Assembly (NCBI GenBank): GCA_033782935.1
Contig: JAWQEG010000470.1
Coordinates: forward strand, 2,418,001 to 2,482,000
DNA: 64,000 nucleotides
From: Petrolisthes cinctipes
Taxonomy: Eukaryota > Arthropoda > Malacostraca > Decapoda > Porcellanidae
Direction: 5' to 3'
Below, one piece after another: positions 37,401-50,160 of this stretch. Made by a program: the position numbers and the translations under genes. Numbering within the stretch: the first letter of the stretch is position 1; each line of letters begins with the position of its first letter. The notes below the pieces were generated by a model that was given only the letters and a program-made list of their open reading frames with translations, was not told the DNA's origin and made no database searches.

Positions 37401-40240
37401 CGATATTTTAGGTGTCCAAAGTCGATATGTGCATGCATCTTCTGTACCCGTTTATATCTCAAATTCAGGCTCAAAACACCCGAAAATTCGATATTTTTGG
37501 GTCCCAGAAGCGATCTGTACATGCCTACTCAGTGCTAGAATTTTGTCAAAATATGGGCCCAAAACATGCTAAAAATAGATATTTTAAATGCAAAAAGTAG
37601 ATATGTGGATGCATCTTCTGTACCCGTTTATATCTCAAATTCAGGCTCAAAACACCCGAAAATTCGATATTTTTGGTTCCCAGAAGCGATCTGTACATGC
37701 CTACTCCGTGTTAGAGTATTTTCAAAATACAGGCGACATGCTGGAAATTAATATTTTAGGTGCACAAAGTCAATATGTGTATTTCTCTTCTATACCCGTT
37801 TATTTCCCAAATTCAGGCTCCAAACACCCGAAAATTTGATATTTTTGGGTCCCAGAAGTGATCTGTACATGCCTACTCAGTGCTAGAATTGTTTCAATAT
37901 ATGGGCCCAAAACATGCTAAAAATCGATATTTTAAGTGCAAAAAGTCGATATGTGCATGCATCTTCTGTACCCGTTTATATCTCAAATTCATGCTCAAAA
38001 CACCCGAAAATTCGATATTTTTGGTTCCCAGAAGCGATTTGTACATGCCTACTCCGTGTTAGAGTATTTTCAAAATACGGGCGCAAAACATGCTGGATAT
38101 TAATATTTTAGGTGCCCAAAGTCAATATGTGTATTTATCTTCAATACCCGTTTATTTCTCAAATTCAGGCTCAAAACACCCGAAAATTCGATATTTTTGG
38201 GTCCCAGAATCGATCTGTACATCCCTACTCCTTGCTAGAATGTTTTCAAGATACAGACCCAAAACATGCTCAAAATCGATATTTTAGGTGTAAAAAGTCG
38301 ATATGTGCATGCATCTTCAGTAACCGTTTATATCTCAAATTCATGCTCAAAACACCCGAAAATCAATATTTTTGGGTCCCAGAAGGGATCTGTGCATGCC
38401 TACTCGGTGCTAGAATGTTTTCAAAATATAGGATCAAAACATGTTAAAAATCAATATTTTAGGTGTACAAAGTCGATATGTTCATGCATCTTCAGTACCC
38501 GTTTGTATCTCAAATTCAGGCTCAAAACACCCGAAAATTCAATATTTTTGGGTCCCAGCAGCGATCTGTGCATGCCTACTCAGTGCTAGAATGTTTTCAA
38601 AATATAGGCTCAAAACATGATTAAAATCGATATTTTAGGTGTCTAAAGTCGATATGTGCATGCATCTTCTGTACCCGTTTATATCTAAAATTCAGGCTCA
38701 AAACACCCGAAAATTCGAAACTTTTGGGTTCCAGAAGCGATCTGTACATGATTACTCCGTGATAGAGTATTTTTAATATACAGGCCCAAAACAAGCTAAA
38801 AATCGATATTTTAGTTGCCAAAAGTCAATATGTGTATTTATCTTCAATACCCGTTTATTTCTCAAATTCAGGCTCAAAACACCCGAAAATTCGATATTTT
38901 TGGGCCCCAGAAGCGATCTGTACATGCCTACTCCTTGCTAGAATGTTTTCAAGATACAGACCTAAAACATGCTCAAAATCGATATTTTAGGTGTAAAAAG
39001 TCGATATGTGCATGCATCTTCAGTACCCGTTTGTATCTCAAATTCAGGCTCAAAACACCCGAAAATTCAATATTTTTGGGTCCCAGCAGCGATCTGTGCA
39101 TGCCTACTCAGTGCTAGAATGTTTTCAAAATATAGGCTCAAAACATGATTAAAATCGATATTTTAGGTGTCTAAAGTCGATATGTGCATGCATCTTCTGT
39201 ACCCGTTTATATCTAAAATTCAGGCTCAAAACACCCGAAAATTCGAAACTTTTGGGTTCCAGAAGCGATCTGTACATGCCTACTCCATGATAGAGTATTT
39301 TTAATATACAGGCCCAAAACATGCTAAAAATCGATATTTTAGTTGCCCAAAGTCAATATGTGTATGCATCTTCTGTACCCGTTTATATCCCAAATTCAGG
39401 CTCAAAACACCCATAAATTCGATATTTTTGGGTCCCAGAAGCGATCTGTACATGCCTACTCTGTGTTAGAGTATTTTCAAAATGCAGGCCAAAAACATGC
39501 TGAAAATCGATATTTTAGGTGCCCAAAGTCAATATGTGTATGCATATTCTGTACCCTTTTATATCTCAAATTCAGGCTCAAAACACCCGGAAAATCGATA
39601 TTTTTCGGTCCCAGAAGCAATATGAACATGTCTACTTAGTGCTATAATATTTTCAAAATATAGGCCCAAAACATGCTAAAAATCGATATTTTAGGTGCAA
39701 AAGTCGATATCTGCATGCATCTTCTGTAACCGTTTATATCTCAAATTCAGGCTCAAAACACCCGAAAATTCGATATTTTGGGGTCCCAGAAGCGATCTGT
39801 ACATGCCTACTCCGTGTAAGAGTATTTTCAAAATACAGGCCCAAAACATGCTGAAAATCGATATTTTAGGTGCCAAAAGTCAATATGTGTATGCATCTTC
39901 TGTACCCGTTTATATCCCAAATTCAGGCTCAAAACACCCGAAAATTCGATATTTTTTGGTCGCAGAAGCGATCTGTACATGCCTACTCAGTGCTAGAATA
40001 TTTTCAAAATATGGGCCCAAAACATGCTAAAAATCAATATTTTGGGTGCCAAAAGTCGATATGTGCATGCATCTTCTGTACCCGTTTATATCTTAAATTC
40101 AAGCTCAAAACACTCGAAAATTGGACATTTTTGTGTCCCAGAAGCGATCTGTACATGACTACTCCGTGTTAGAGTATTTTCAGAATACAGGCCCAAAACA
40201 TGCTGAAAATCGATATTTTAGGTGCACAAAGTCGATATGT
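34440..40240 (+). repeat. Right copy of the 33-monomer tandem duplication
   Basis: The copy begins within the monomer at about 34,440 and is in phase with the left copy. It ends near 40,240, where the left copy continues into TACTCGTTTATTTCCC but this copy reads into a CATCCGTTTATATCCC monomer. Differences noticed include an extra T near 36,311, GGTGCCC here against GGTTTCCC near 33,718, and replacement of two monomers at 36.84-37.19 kb. Confidence 0.93.
36831..37181 (+). repeat. Two-monomer block, first of two tandem copies (351 bp)
   Basis: The word TGTTAGATTTTTTTTAAATA occurs at 36,831 and again at 37,182, and the 351 bp after each are nearly the same. The left 5.8-kb copy has this two-monomer block only once (31,382). 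The second occurrence, 37,182-37,532, sits at the expected offset of 5,800; the first occupies the place of two different monomers (about 31,030-31,380). The overall length of the 5.8-kb unit is unchanged. Confidence 0.9.
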
Positions 40241-41020
40241 GTATGCATCTTCTGCATCCGTTTATATCCCAAATTCATGCTCAAAACACCCAAAAATTCG
40301 ATATTTTTGGGTCCCAGAAGCGATCTGTACATGCCTACTTAGTGCTAGAATATATTCTAAATATAGGCCCAAAACGTGTTAAAAATCGATATTTTGGGTG
40401 CCCAAAGTCGATATGTGCATGCATCTTCTGTACCCGTTTATATCTTAAATTCAGGCTCAAAACACCCGAAAATTCGATATTTTTTGGTCCTAGAAGCGAT
40501 CTGTACACGCATACTCCTTGCCAGAATGTATTCAAGATACAGACCCAAAACATGCTCAAAATCGATATTTTATGTGCAAGAAGTCGATATGTGCATGCAT
40601 CTTCAGTACCCGTTTATATCTCAAATTCAGGCTCAAAAACACCCGAAAATTCCATATTTTTGGGTCCCAGAAGCGATCTGTACATGCCTACTCAGTGCTG
40701 GAATGTTTTCAAAATATAGGCTCAAAACATGATAAAAATTGATATTTTAAGTGTCTAAAGTCGATATGTTCATGCATCTTCTGTAGCCGTTTATATCACA
40801 AATTCAGGCTCAAAACACCTGAAAATTCGATATTTTTGGGTCCCAGAAGCGATCTGTACATGCCTACTCCCTGTTAGAGTATTTTCAAAATACAGGCCCA
40901 AAACATGCTGAAAATCGATATTTAATGTGCACAAAGTCGATATGTGTATGCATCTTCTGTATCTGTTTATATCCCAAATTCAGGCTCAAAACCCCCGAAA
41001 ATTCGGTATTTTTGGGTTCC
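40241..41020 (+). repeat. Transition segment between left and right variant domains
   Basis: About four monomers separate the 33-monomer duplication from the 10-monomer duplication. About 40,222-40,700 resembles 47,437-47,915 (offset 7,215, 41 monomers less 1 bp). Variants that become common further right (ACGTGTTAAAAATCG, GTACACGC, GTATTCAAGATACAG) first become frequent here. Only satellite is present. Confidence 0.8.
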
Positions 41021-42540
41021 AGAAGTAATCTGTACATGCCTACTCAGTGCTAGAATATTTTCAAAATATAGGTTCAAAACATGCTAAAAATCGATTTTTT
41101 AGGTGTCTAAAGTCGATAAGTGCATGCATCTTCTGTGCCCGTTTATATCTCAAATTCAGGCTTAAAACACCTGAAAATTCAAAAGATTTTTTTGTTCCCA
41201 GAAGCGATCTGTACATGACTACTTAGTGCTAGAATATTTTCAAAATATAGGCCCAAAACGTGCTAAAAATCGATACTTTGGGTGCCCAAGGTCGATATGT
41301 GCATGCATCTTCTATGCCCGTTTATATCTCAAATTAAGGCTCATAACACCCCAAAATTCAATATTTTTGGGTCCCAGAAGCAATCTGTACATGCCTACTC
41401 CTTGCTAGTATGTTTTCAAGATACAGACCCAAAACATGCTCAAAATCGATTTTTCAGGTTCAAAAAGTCGATATGTGCATGCATCTTCAGTACCCGATTA
41501 TATCTCAAATTCAGGTTCAAACACCCGAAAATTCAATATTTTTGGGTCCCAGAAGCGATCTGTACATGCCTACTCAGTGCTGGAATGTTTTTAAAGTATA
41601 GGCTCAAAACATGCTAAAAATCGATATTTTAGGTGTCCAAAGTCGATATGTGCATGCATCTTCAGTACCCGTTTATATCTCAAATTCAGGCTCAAAACAC
41701 CCGAAAATTCCATATTTTTGGGTCTCAGAAGCGATCTGTGCATGCCTACTCAGTGCTAAAATCTTTTCAAAATATAGGCTCAAAGCATGCTAAAAATTGA
41801 TATTTTAGGTGTCTAAAGTAGATATGTGCATGAATCTTCTGTACCCGTTTATATCTTAAATTCAGGCTCAAAACACCCGAAAATTCGATATTTTTGGGTC
41901 CCAGAAGCGATCTGTACATGCCTACTCTGTGTTAGAGTATTTTCAAAATGCAGGCCCAAAACATGCTAAAAATCGATACTTTGGGTGCCCAAAGTCGATA
42001 TGTGCATGCATCTTCTGTACCCGTTTATATCTCAAATTCAGGCTCAAAACACCCGAAAATTCAAAATCTTTGGTTCCCAGAAGCGATCTGTACATGCCTA
42101 CGCAGTGCTGGAATTTTTTCAAAATATAGGCCCAAATCATTAAAAAATCGATATTTTAAGTGTCTAAAGTCGATATGTGCATGCATCTTCTGTACCCGTT
42201 TATATTTAAAATTCAGGCTCAAAACACCCGAAAATTCCATATTTTTGGGTCCCAGAAGCGATCTGTGCATGCCTACTCAGTGCTAGAATGTTTTCAAAAT
42301 ATTGGCTCAAATCATGCTAAAAATCGATATTTTAGGTGTCTAAAGTAGATAAATTCATGCATCTTCTGTACCCGTTTATATTTAAAATTCATTCTCAAAT
42401 CACCCGAAAATTCGATATTTTTGGGTCCCAGAAGCAATCTGTACATGCCTACTCCCTGTTAGAGTATTTTCAAAATACAAGCCCAAAACATGCTCAAAAT
42501 CGATATTTTAGGTGCACAAAGTCGATATGTGTATGCATCT
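41021..42540 (+). repeat. Left copy of a 10-monomer duplication (offset exactly 1,760 bp)
   Basis: From AGAAGTAATCTGTACATGCC at 41,021 the sequence is repeated at 42,781 with offset 1,760, exactly 10 x 176. Shared rarities are GATAAGTGCATGC, TTCAAAAGATTTTTTTG, CTTCTATGCCCG and CTACGCAGTGCTGG. The remaining 240 bp up to 42,780 are themselves similar to about 42,020-42,250 (offset about 527, three monomers). Confidence 0.92.
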
Positions 42541-42780
42541 TCTGTACCCGTTTATATCTCAAATTCAGGCTCAAAACACCCGAAAATTCAAAATTTTTGG
42601 TTCCCAGAAGCGATCTGTACATGCCTACGCAGTGCTGGAATGTTTTCAAAATATAGGCCCAAATCATTAAAAAATCGATATTTTAAGTGTCTAAAGTCGA
42701 TATGTGCATGCATCTTCTGTACCGTTTTATATTTAAAATTCAGGCTCAAAACACCCGAAAATTCCATATTTTTGGGTCCC

Positions 42781-44300
42781 AGAAGTAATCTGTACATGCC
42801 TACTCAGTGCTAGAATATTTTCAAAATATAGGTTCAAAACATGCTAAAAATCGATTTTTTAGGTGTCTAAAGTCGATAAGTGCATGCATCTTCTGTGCCC
42901 GTTTATATCTCAAATTCAGGCTTAAAACACCTGAAAATTCAAAAGATTTTTTTGTTCCCAGAAGCGATCTGTACATGACTACTTAGTGCTAGAATATTTT
43001 CAAAATATAGGCCCAAAACGTGCTAAAAATCGATACTTTAGGTGCCCAAGGTCGATATGTGCATGCATCTTCTATGCCCGTTTATATCTCAAATTAAGGC
43101 TCATAACACCCCAAAATTCAATATTTTTGGGTCCCAGAAGCAATCTGTACATGCCTACTCCTTGCTAGTATGTTTTCAAGATACAGACCCAAAACATGCT
43201 CAAAATCGATTTTTCAGGTTCAAAAAGTCGATATGTGCATGCATCTTCAGTACCCGATTATATCTCAAATTCAGGTTCAAACACCCGAAAATTCAATATT
43301 TTTGGGTCCCAGAAGCGATCTGTACATGCCTACTCAGTGCTGGAATGTTTTCAAAGTATAGGCTCAAAACATGCTAAAAATCGATATTTTAGGTGTCCAA
43401 AGTCGATATGTGCATGCATCTTCAGTACCCGTTTATATCTCAAATTCAGGCTCAAAACACCCGAAAATTCCATATTTTTGGGTCTCAGAAGCGATCTGTG
43501 CATGCCTACTCAGTGCTAGAATCTTTTCAAAATATAGGCTGAAAGCATGCTAAAAATTGATATTTTAGGTGTCTAAAGTAGATATGTGCATGAATCTTCT
43601 GTACCCGTTTATATCTTAAATTCAGGCTCAAAACACCCGAAAATTCGATATTTTTGGGTCCCAGAAGCGATCTGTACATGCCTACTCTGTGTTAGAGTAT
43701 TTTCAAAATGCAGGCCCAAAACATGCTAAAAATCGATACTTTGGGTGCCCAAAGTCGATATGTGCATGCATCTTCTGTACCCGTTTATATCTCAAATTCA
43801 GGCTCAAAACACCCGAAAATTCAAAATAATTGGTTCCCAGAAGCGATCTGTACATGCCTACGCAGTGCTGGAATTTGTTCAAAATATAGGCCCAAATCAT
43901 TAAAAAATCGATATTTTAAGTGTCTAAAGTCGATATGTGCATGCATCTTCTGTACCCGTTTATAATTAAAATTCAGGCTCAAAACACCCGAAAATTCCAT
44001 ATTTTTGGGTCCCAGAAGCGATCTGTGCATGCCTACTCAGTGCTAGAATGTTTTCAAAATATTGGCTCAAATCATGCTAAAAATCGATATTTTAGGTGTC
44101 TAAAGTAGATAAATTCATGCATCTTCTGTACCCGTTTATATTTAAAATTCATTCTCAAATCACCCGAAAATTCGATATTTTTGGGTCCCAGAAGCAATCT
44201 GTACATGCCTACTCCCTGTTAGAGTATTTTCAAAATACAAGCCCAAAACATGCTCAAAATCGATATTTTAGGTGCACAAAGTCGATATGTGTATGCATAT
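42781..44300 (+). repeat. Right copy of the 10-monomer duplication
   Basis: This segment matches 41,021-42,540 with no net indel. Differences noticed include GCTAGAATC against GCTAAAATC near 43,520, AATAATTGG against AATCTTTGG near 43,827, and GATACTTTAGG against GATACTTTGGG near 43,033. Past about 44,300 the right copy turns into a CATATTCTGTATCCG monomer. Confidence 0.92.
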
Positions 44301-44916
44301 TCTGTATCCGTTTATATCCCAAATTCATGCTCAAAACACCCGAAAATTCGATATTTTTGGGTCCCAGAAGCGATCTGTGCATGCCTACTCAGTGCTAGAA
44401 TGTTTTCAAAATATAGGCTCAAATCATGCTAAAAATCGACATTTTAGGTGTCTAAAGTAGATATGTGCATGCATCTTCTGTATCCGTTTATATCTGAAAT
44501 TCAGGCTCAAAACACCCGAAAATTCGATATTTTTGGGTCCCAGAAGCGATCTGTACATGCCTACTCTGTGTTAGAGTATTTTCAAAATAAAGGCCCAAAA
44601 CATGCTAAAAATCGATAATTTAGGTGCCCAAAGTCGATATGTGCATGCATCTTATGTACGCGTTTATATCTCAAATTCAGGCTCAAAACACCCGAAAATT
44701 CAATATTTTTCGTTCCCTGAAGCGATCTATACATGCCTACTCCGTGTTAGAGTATTTTCAAAATAAAGGCCCAAAACATGCTGAAAATCGATATTTTAGG
44801 TGCCCAAAGTCAATATGTGTATGCATCTTCTGTAACCGTTTATATCCCAAATTCAGGCTCAAAACGCAAAAAAATTCGATATTTTTTGGATGCAGAAGCG
44901 ATCTGTACATGCCTAC
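43800..44916 (+). repeat. Left copy of a six-monomer segment repeated 14 monomers downstream
   Basis: This segment recurs at 46,261-47,377 (offset 2,461, 14 monomers less 3 bp). Shared variants are CATTAAAAAATCG, AGTAGATAAATTCATGC, CACCCTG-type AAGCCCAAAACATGC, GATAATTTAGG and AACGCAAAAAAATTCG. It overlaps the end of the 10-monomer duplication, so the two events are nested. Confidence 0.85.
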
Positions 44917-46260
44917 TCCGTGTTAGATTTTTTTTAAATACAGGCCCAAAACATGCTGAAAATCTATATTTTAGGTGCACAAAGTCAATATGTGTATGCA
45001 TCTTCTGTATCCGTTTATATCTCAAATTCAGGCTCAAAACACCCGAAAATTCGATATTTTTGGGACCCAGAAGCGATTTGTACATGCCTACTCTTTGCTA
45101 GAATGTTTTCAAGATACAGACCCAAAACATGCTCAAAATCGATATTTTAGGTGCAAAAAGTCGATATGTGCATGCATCTTCAGTACCCGTTTATATTTCA
45201 AATTCAGGCTCAAAACACCCGAAAATTCAATATTTTTGGGTCCCAGAAGCGATCTGTGCATGCCTACTCAGTGGTAGAATGTTTTCAAAATATAGGCCCA
45301 AAACATGCTAAAAATCGATATTTTAGGTGTCTAAAGTCGATATGTGCATGCCTCTTCTGTACCCGTTTATATCTCAAATTCAGGCTCAAAACACCCGAAA
45401 ATTCGATATTTTTGGGTCCCAGAAGCGATCTGTACATGCCTACTCTGTGTTAGAGTATTTTCGAAATTCAGGCCAAAAACATGCTGAAAATCGATATTTT
45501 AGGTGCCCAAAGTCAATATGTGTATGCATATTCTGTACCCTTTTATATCTCAAATTCCGGCTCAAAACACCCGGAAATTCGATATTTTTCGGTCCCAGAA
45601 GCAATATGAACATGTATACTTAGTGCTATAATATTTTCAAAATGTAGGCCCAAAACATGCTAAAAATCGATATTTTAGGTGTCTAAAGTCGATATGTGCA
45701 TGCCTCTTCTGTACCCGTTTATATCTCAAATTCACGCTCAAAACACCCGAAAATTCGATATTTTTTGGTCGCAGAAGCGATCTGTACATGCCTACTCAGT
45801 GCTAGAATATTTTCAAAATATAGGCCCAAAACGTGCTAAAAATCGATACTTTGGGTGCCCAAGGTCGATATGTGCATGCATCTTCTGTACCCGTTTATAT
45901 CTCAAATTAAGGCTCATAACACCCCAAAATTCAATATTTTTGGGTCCCAGAAGCAATCTGTACATGCCTACTCCTTGCTAGTATGTTTTCAAGATACAGA
46001 CCCAAAACATGCTCAAAATCGATTTTTCAGGTTCAAAAAGTCGATATGTGCATGAATCTTCAGTACCCGATTATATCTCAAATTCAGGTTCAAACACCCG
46101 AAAATTCAATATTTTTGGGTCCCAGAAGCGATCTGTACATGCCTACTCAGTGCTGGAATGTTTTCAAAATATAGGCTCAAAGCATGCTAAAAATTGATAT
46201 TTTAGGTGTCTAAAGTAGATATGTGCATGCATCTTCTGTACCCGTTTATATCTCAAATTC

Positions 46261-47377
46261 AGGCTCAAAACACCCGAAAATTCAAAATTTTTGGGTCCCA
46301 GAAGCGATCTGTACATGCCTACGCAGTGCTGGAATGTTTTCAAAATATAGGCCCAAATCATTAAAAAATCGATATTTTAAGTGTCTCAAGTCGATATGTG
46401 CATGCATCTTCTGTACCCGTTTATATTTAAAATTCTGGCTCAAAACACCCGAAAATTCCATATTTTTGGGTCCCAGAAGCGATCTGTGCATGCCTACTCA
46501 GTGCTAGAATGTTTTCAAAATATTGGCTCAAATCATGCTAAAAATCGATATTTTAGGTGTCTAAAGTAGATAAATTCATGCATCTTCTGTACCCGTTTAT
46601 ATTTAAAATTCATTCTCAAATCACCCGAAAATTCAATATTTTTGGGTCCCAGAAGCAATCTGTACATGCCTACTCCCTGTTAGAGTATTTTCAAAATACA
46701 AGCCCAAAACATGCTCAAAATCGATATTTTAGGTGCACAAAGTCGATATGTGTATGCATCTTCTGTATCCGTTTATATCCCAAATTCATGCTCAAAACAC
46801 CCGAAAATTCGATATTTTTGGGTCCCAGAAGCGATCTGTGCTTGCCTACTCAGTGCTAGAATGTTTTCAAAATATAGGCTCAAATCATGCTAAAAATCGA
46901 CATTTTAGGTGTCTAAAGTAGATATGTGCATGCATCTTCTGTATCCGTTTATATCTGAAATTAAGGCTCAAAACACCCGAAAATTCGATATTTTTGGGTC
47001 CCAGAAGCGATCTGTACATGCCTACTCTGTGTTAGAGTATTTTCAAAATAAAGGCCCAAAACATGCTAAAAATCGATAATTTAGGTGCCCAAAGTCGATA
47101 TGTGCATGTATCTTATGTACCCGTTTATATCTCAAATTCAGGCTCAAAACACCCGAAAATTCAATATTTTTCGTTCCCTGAAGCGATCTGTACATGCCTA
47201 CTCCGTGTTAGAGTATTTTCAAAATAAAGGCCCAAAACATGCTGAAAATCGATATTTTAGGTGCCCAAAGTCAATATGTGTATGCATCTTCTGTACCCGT
47301 TTATATCCCAAATTCAGGCTCAAAACGCAAAAAAATTCGATATTTTTTGGTCGCAGAAGCGATCTGTACATGCCTAC
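46261..47377 (+). repeat. Right copy of the six-monomer segment
   Basis: This matches 43,800-44,916 with a few substitutions, such as CTTGCCTACTCAG at 46,841 and GGTCGCAGAAG in place of GGATGCAGAAG. Immediately upstream, 45,800-46,165 is instead a copy of 41,227-41,592 (offset 4,573, 26 monomers). The joint at about 46.2 kb therefore brings together pieces from two places. Confidence 0.85.
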
Positions 47378-49076
47378 TCCCTGTTAGAGTATTTTCAAAA
47401 TACAAGCCCAAAACGTGCTCAAATTCGATATTTTAGGTGCACAAAGTCGATATGTGCATGCATCATCTGTATCCGTTTATATCCCAAATTCATGCTCAAA
47501 ACACCCGAAAATTCGATATTTTTGGGTCCCAGAAGCGATCTGTACATGCCTACTTAGTGCTAGAATATTTTCTAAATATAGGCCCAAAACGTGTTAAAAA
47601 TCGATATTATGGGTGCCAAAAGTCGATATGTGCATGCATCTTCTGTACCCGTTTATATCTCAAATTCAGGCTCAAAACACCCGAAAATTCGATATTTTTG
47701 GGTCCCAGAAGCAATCTGTACAAGCCTACTCTTTGCTAGAATGTATTCAAGATACAGACCCATCACATGCTCAAAATCGATATTTTAGGTGCAAGAAGTC
47801 GATATGTGCATGCATCTTCAGTACCCGTTTATATCTCAAATTCAGGCTCAAAACACCCGAAAATTCAATATTTTTCGTTCCCAAAAGCGAACTGTACATG
47901 CCTACTCAGTGCTGGAATGTTTTCAAAATATAGGCCCAAAACATGATAAAAATCGATATTTTAAGTGTCTAAAGTCGATATGTTCATGCATCTTCTGTAC
48001 CCGTTTATATCACAAATTCAGGCTCAAAACACCCGAAAATTCGATATTTTTGGGTCCCAGAAGCGATCTGTACATGCCTACTCCCTGTTAGAGTATTTTC
48101 AAAATACAGGCCCAAAACATGCTGAAAATCGATATTTTAGGTGCACAAAGTCGATATGTGTATGCATCTTCTGTATCTGTTTATATCCCAAATTCAGGCT
48201 CAAAACCCCCGAAAATTCGATATTTTTGGGTCTCAGAAGCGATCTGTACATGCCCGCTTAGTGCTAGAATATTTTCAAAATATAGGCCCAAAACGTGCTA
48301 AAAATCGTTACTTTGGGTGCCCAAAGTCGATATGTGCATGCATCTTCTGTACCCGTTTATATCTCAAATTCAGGCTCAAAACACCCGAAAATTCGATATT
48401 TTTGGGTCCCAGAAGCGATCTGTACATGCCTACTCTGTGTTAGAGTATTTTCAAAATAAAGGCCCAAAACATGATGAAAATCGATAATTTAGGTGCCCGA
48501 AGTCAATATGTGTATGCATCTTAAGTACCCGTCTATATCTCAAATTCAGGCTCAAAACACCCGAAAATTCGATATTTTTGGGTCCCAGAAGCGATCTGTA
48601 CATGCCTACTCTCTGTTAGGGTATTCTCAAAATACAGGCCCAAAACATGCTGAAAATCGATATTTTAGGTGCACATAGTCGATATCTGTATGCATCTTCT
48701 GTATCCGTTTATATCCCAAATTCAGGCTCAAAACACCCGAAAATTCGATATTTTTGGGTCCCAGAATTGATCTGTACACGCCTACTCCTTGCTAGAATGT
48801 ATTCAAGATCCAGACCTAAAACATGCTCAAAATCGATATTTTAGGTGCAAGAAGTCGATATGTGCATGCATCTTCAATACCGGTTTATATCTCAAATTCA
48901 GGCTCAAAACACCCGAAAATTCAATATTTTTCGATACCAGAAGCGATCTGTACATGCCTACTTAGTGCTGGAATGTTTTCAAAATATAGGCTCAAAAACA
49001 TGATAAAAATCGATATTTTAAGTGTCTAAAGTCGATATGTTCATGTATCTTCTGTACCCGTTTATATCTCAAATTC

Positions 49077-49252
49077 ACGCTCAAAACACCCGAAAATTCG
49101 ATATTTTTGGGTCCCAGAAGCGATTTGTACATGCCTACTCTTTGCTAGAATGTTTTCAAGATACAGATTCAAAACATGCTCAAAATCGATATTTTAGGTG
49201 CAAAAAGTCGATATGTGCATGCATCTTCAGTACCCGTTTATATCTCAAATTC
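49077..49252 (+). repeat. Monomer identical to its right-hand neighbour (copy 1)
   Basis: These 176 bases read the same as 49,253-49,428 by direct comparison. Both carry the uncommon CACGCTCAAAACAC start, GCGATTTGTACATGCC, CTCTTTGCTAGAATG, CAGATTCAAAACATGC and CTTCAGTACCC. Adjacent identical monomers are rare in this window, since neighbours normally differ at many sites. Confidence 0.93.
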
Positions 49253-49428
49253 ACGCTCAAAACACCCGAAAATTCGATATTTTTGGGTCCCAGAAGCGAT
49301 TTGTACATGCCTACTCTTTGCTAGAATGTTTTCAAGATACAGATTCAAAACATGCTCAAAATCGATATTTTAGGTGCAAAAAGTCGATATGTGCATGCAT
49401 CTTCAGTACCCGTTTATATCTCAAATTC
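49253..49428 (+). repeat. Monomer identical to its left-hand neighbour (copy 2)
   Basis: This is the second of the identical pair. The next unit (49,429 onward) returns to the AGGCTC start and to AGTAATCTG, so the duplication involves exactly one unit. The right-hand junction is therefore sharp. Confidence 0.93.
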
Positions 49429-50160
49429 AGGCTCAAAACACCCGAAAATTCAATATTTTTGGGTCCCAGAAGTAATCTGTACATGCCTACTCAGTGCTAG
49501 AAGATTTTCAAAATATAGGTCCAAAACATGCTCAAAATCGATTTTTTAGGTGTCTAAAGTCGATATGTGCATGCATCTTCTGTACCCGTTTATATCTCAA
49601 ATTCAGGCTCAAAACACCCGAAAATTCAAAAATTTTCGTTCCCAGAAGCGATCTGTACATGCCTACTCTCTGTTAGAGTATTTTCAAAATACAGGCCCAA
49701 AACATGCTGAAAATCGATATTTTAGGTGCACATAGCCGATATGTGTATGCATCTTCTGTATCCGTTTATATCCCAAATTCATGCTCAAAACACCCGAAAA
49801 TTCGATATTTTTGGGTCCCAGAAGCGATCTGTACATGCCTACTTAGTGCTAGAATATTTTCAAAATATAGGCCCAAAACGGGCTAAAAATCGATACTTTG
49901 GGTGCCCAAAGTCGATATGTGCATGCATCTTCTGTACCCGTTTATATCTCAAAAATTAAGGCTCAAAACCCCCTAAAATTCGATATTTTTTGGTCCCAGA
50001 AGCGATCTGTACACGCCTACTCCTTGCTAGAATGTATTCAAGATACAGACCCAAAACATGCTCAAAATCGATATTTTAGGTGCAAGAAGTCGATATGTGC
50101 ATGCATCTTCAATACCGGTTTATATCTCAAATTCATGCTCAAAACACCCGAAAATTCAAT

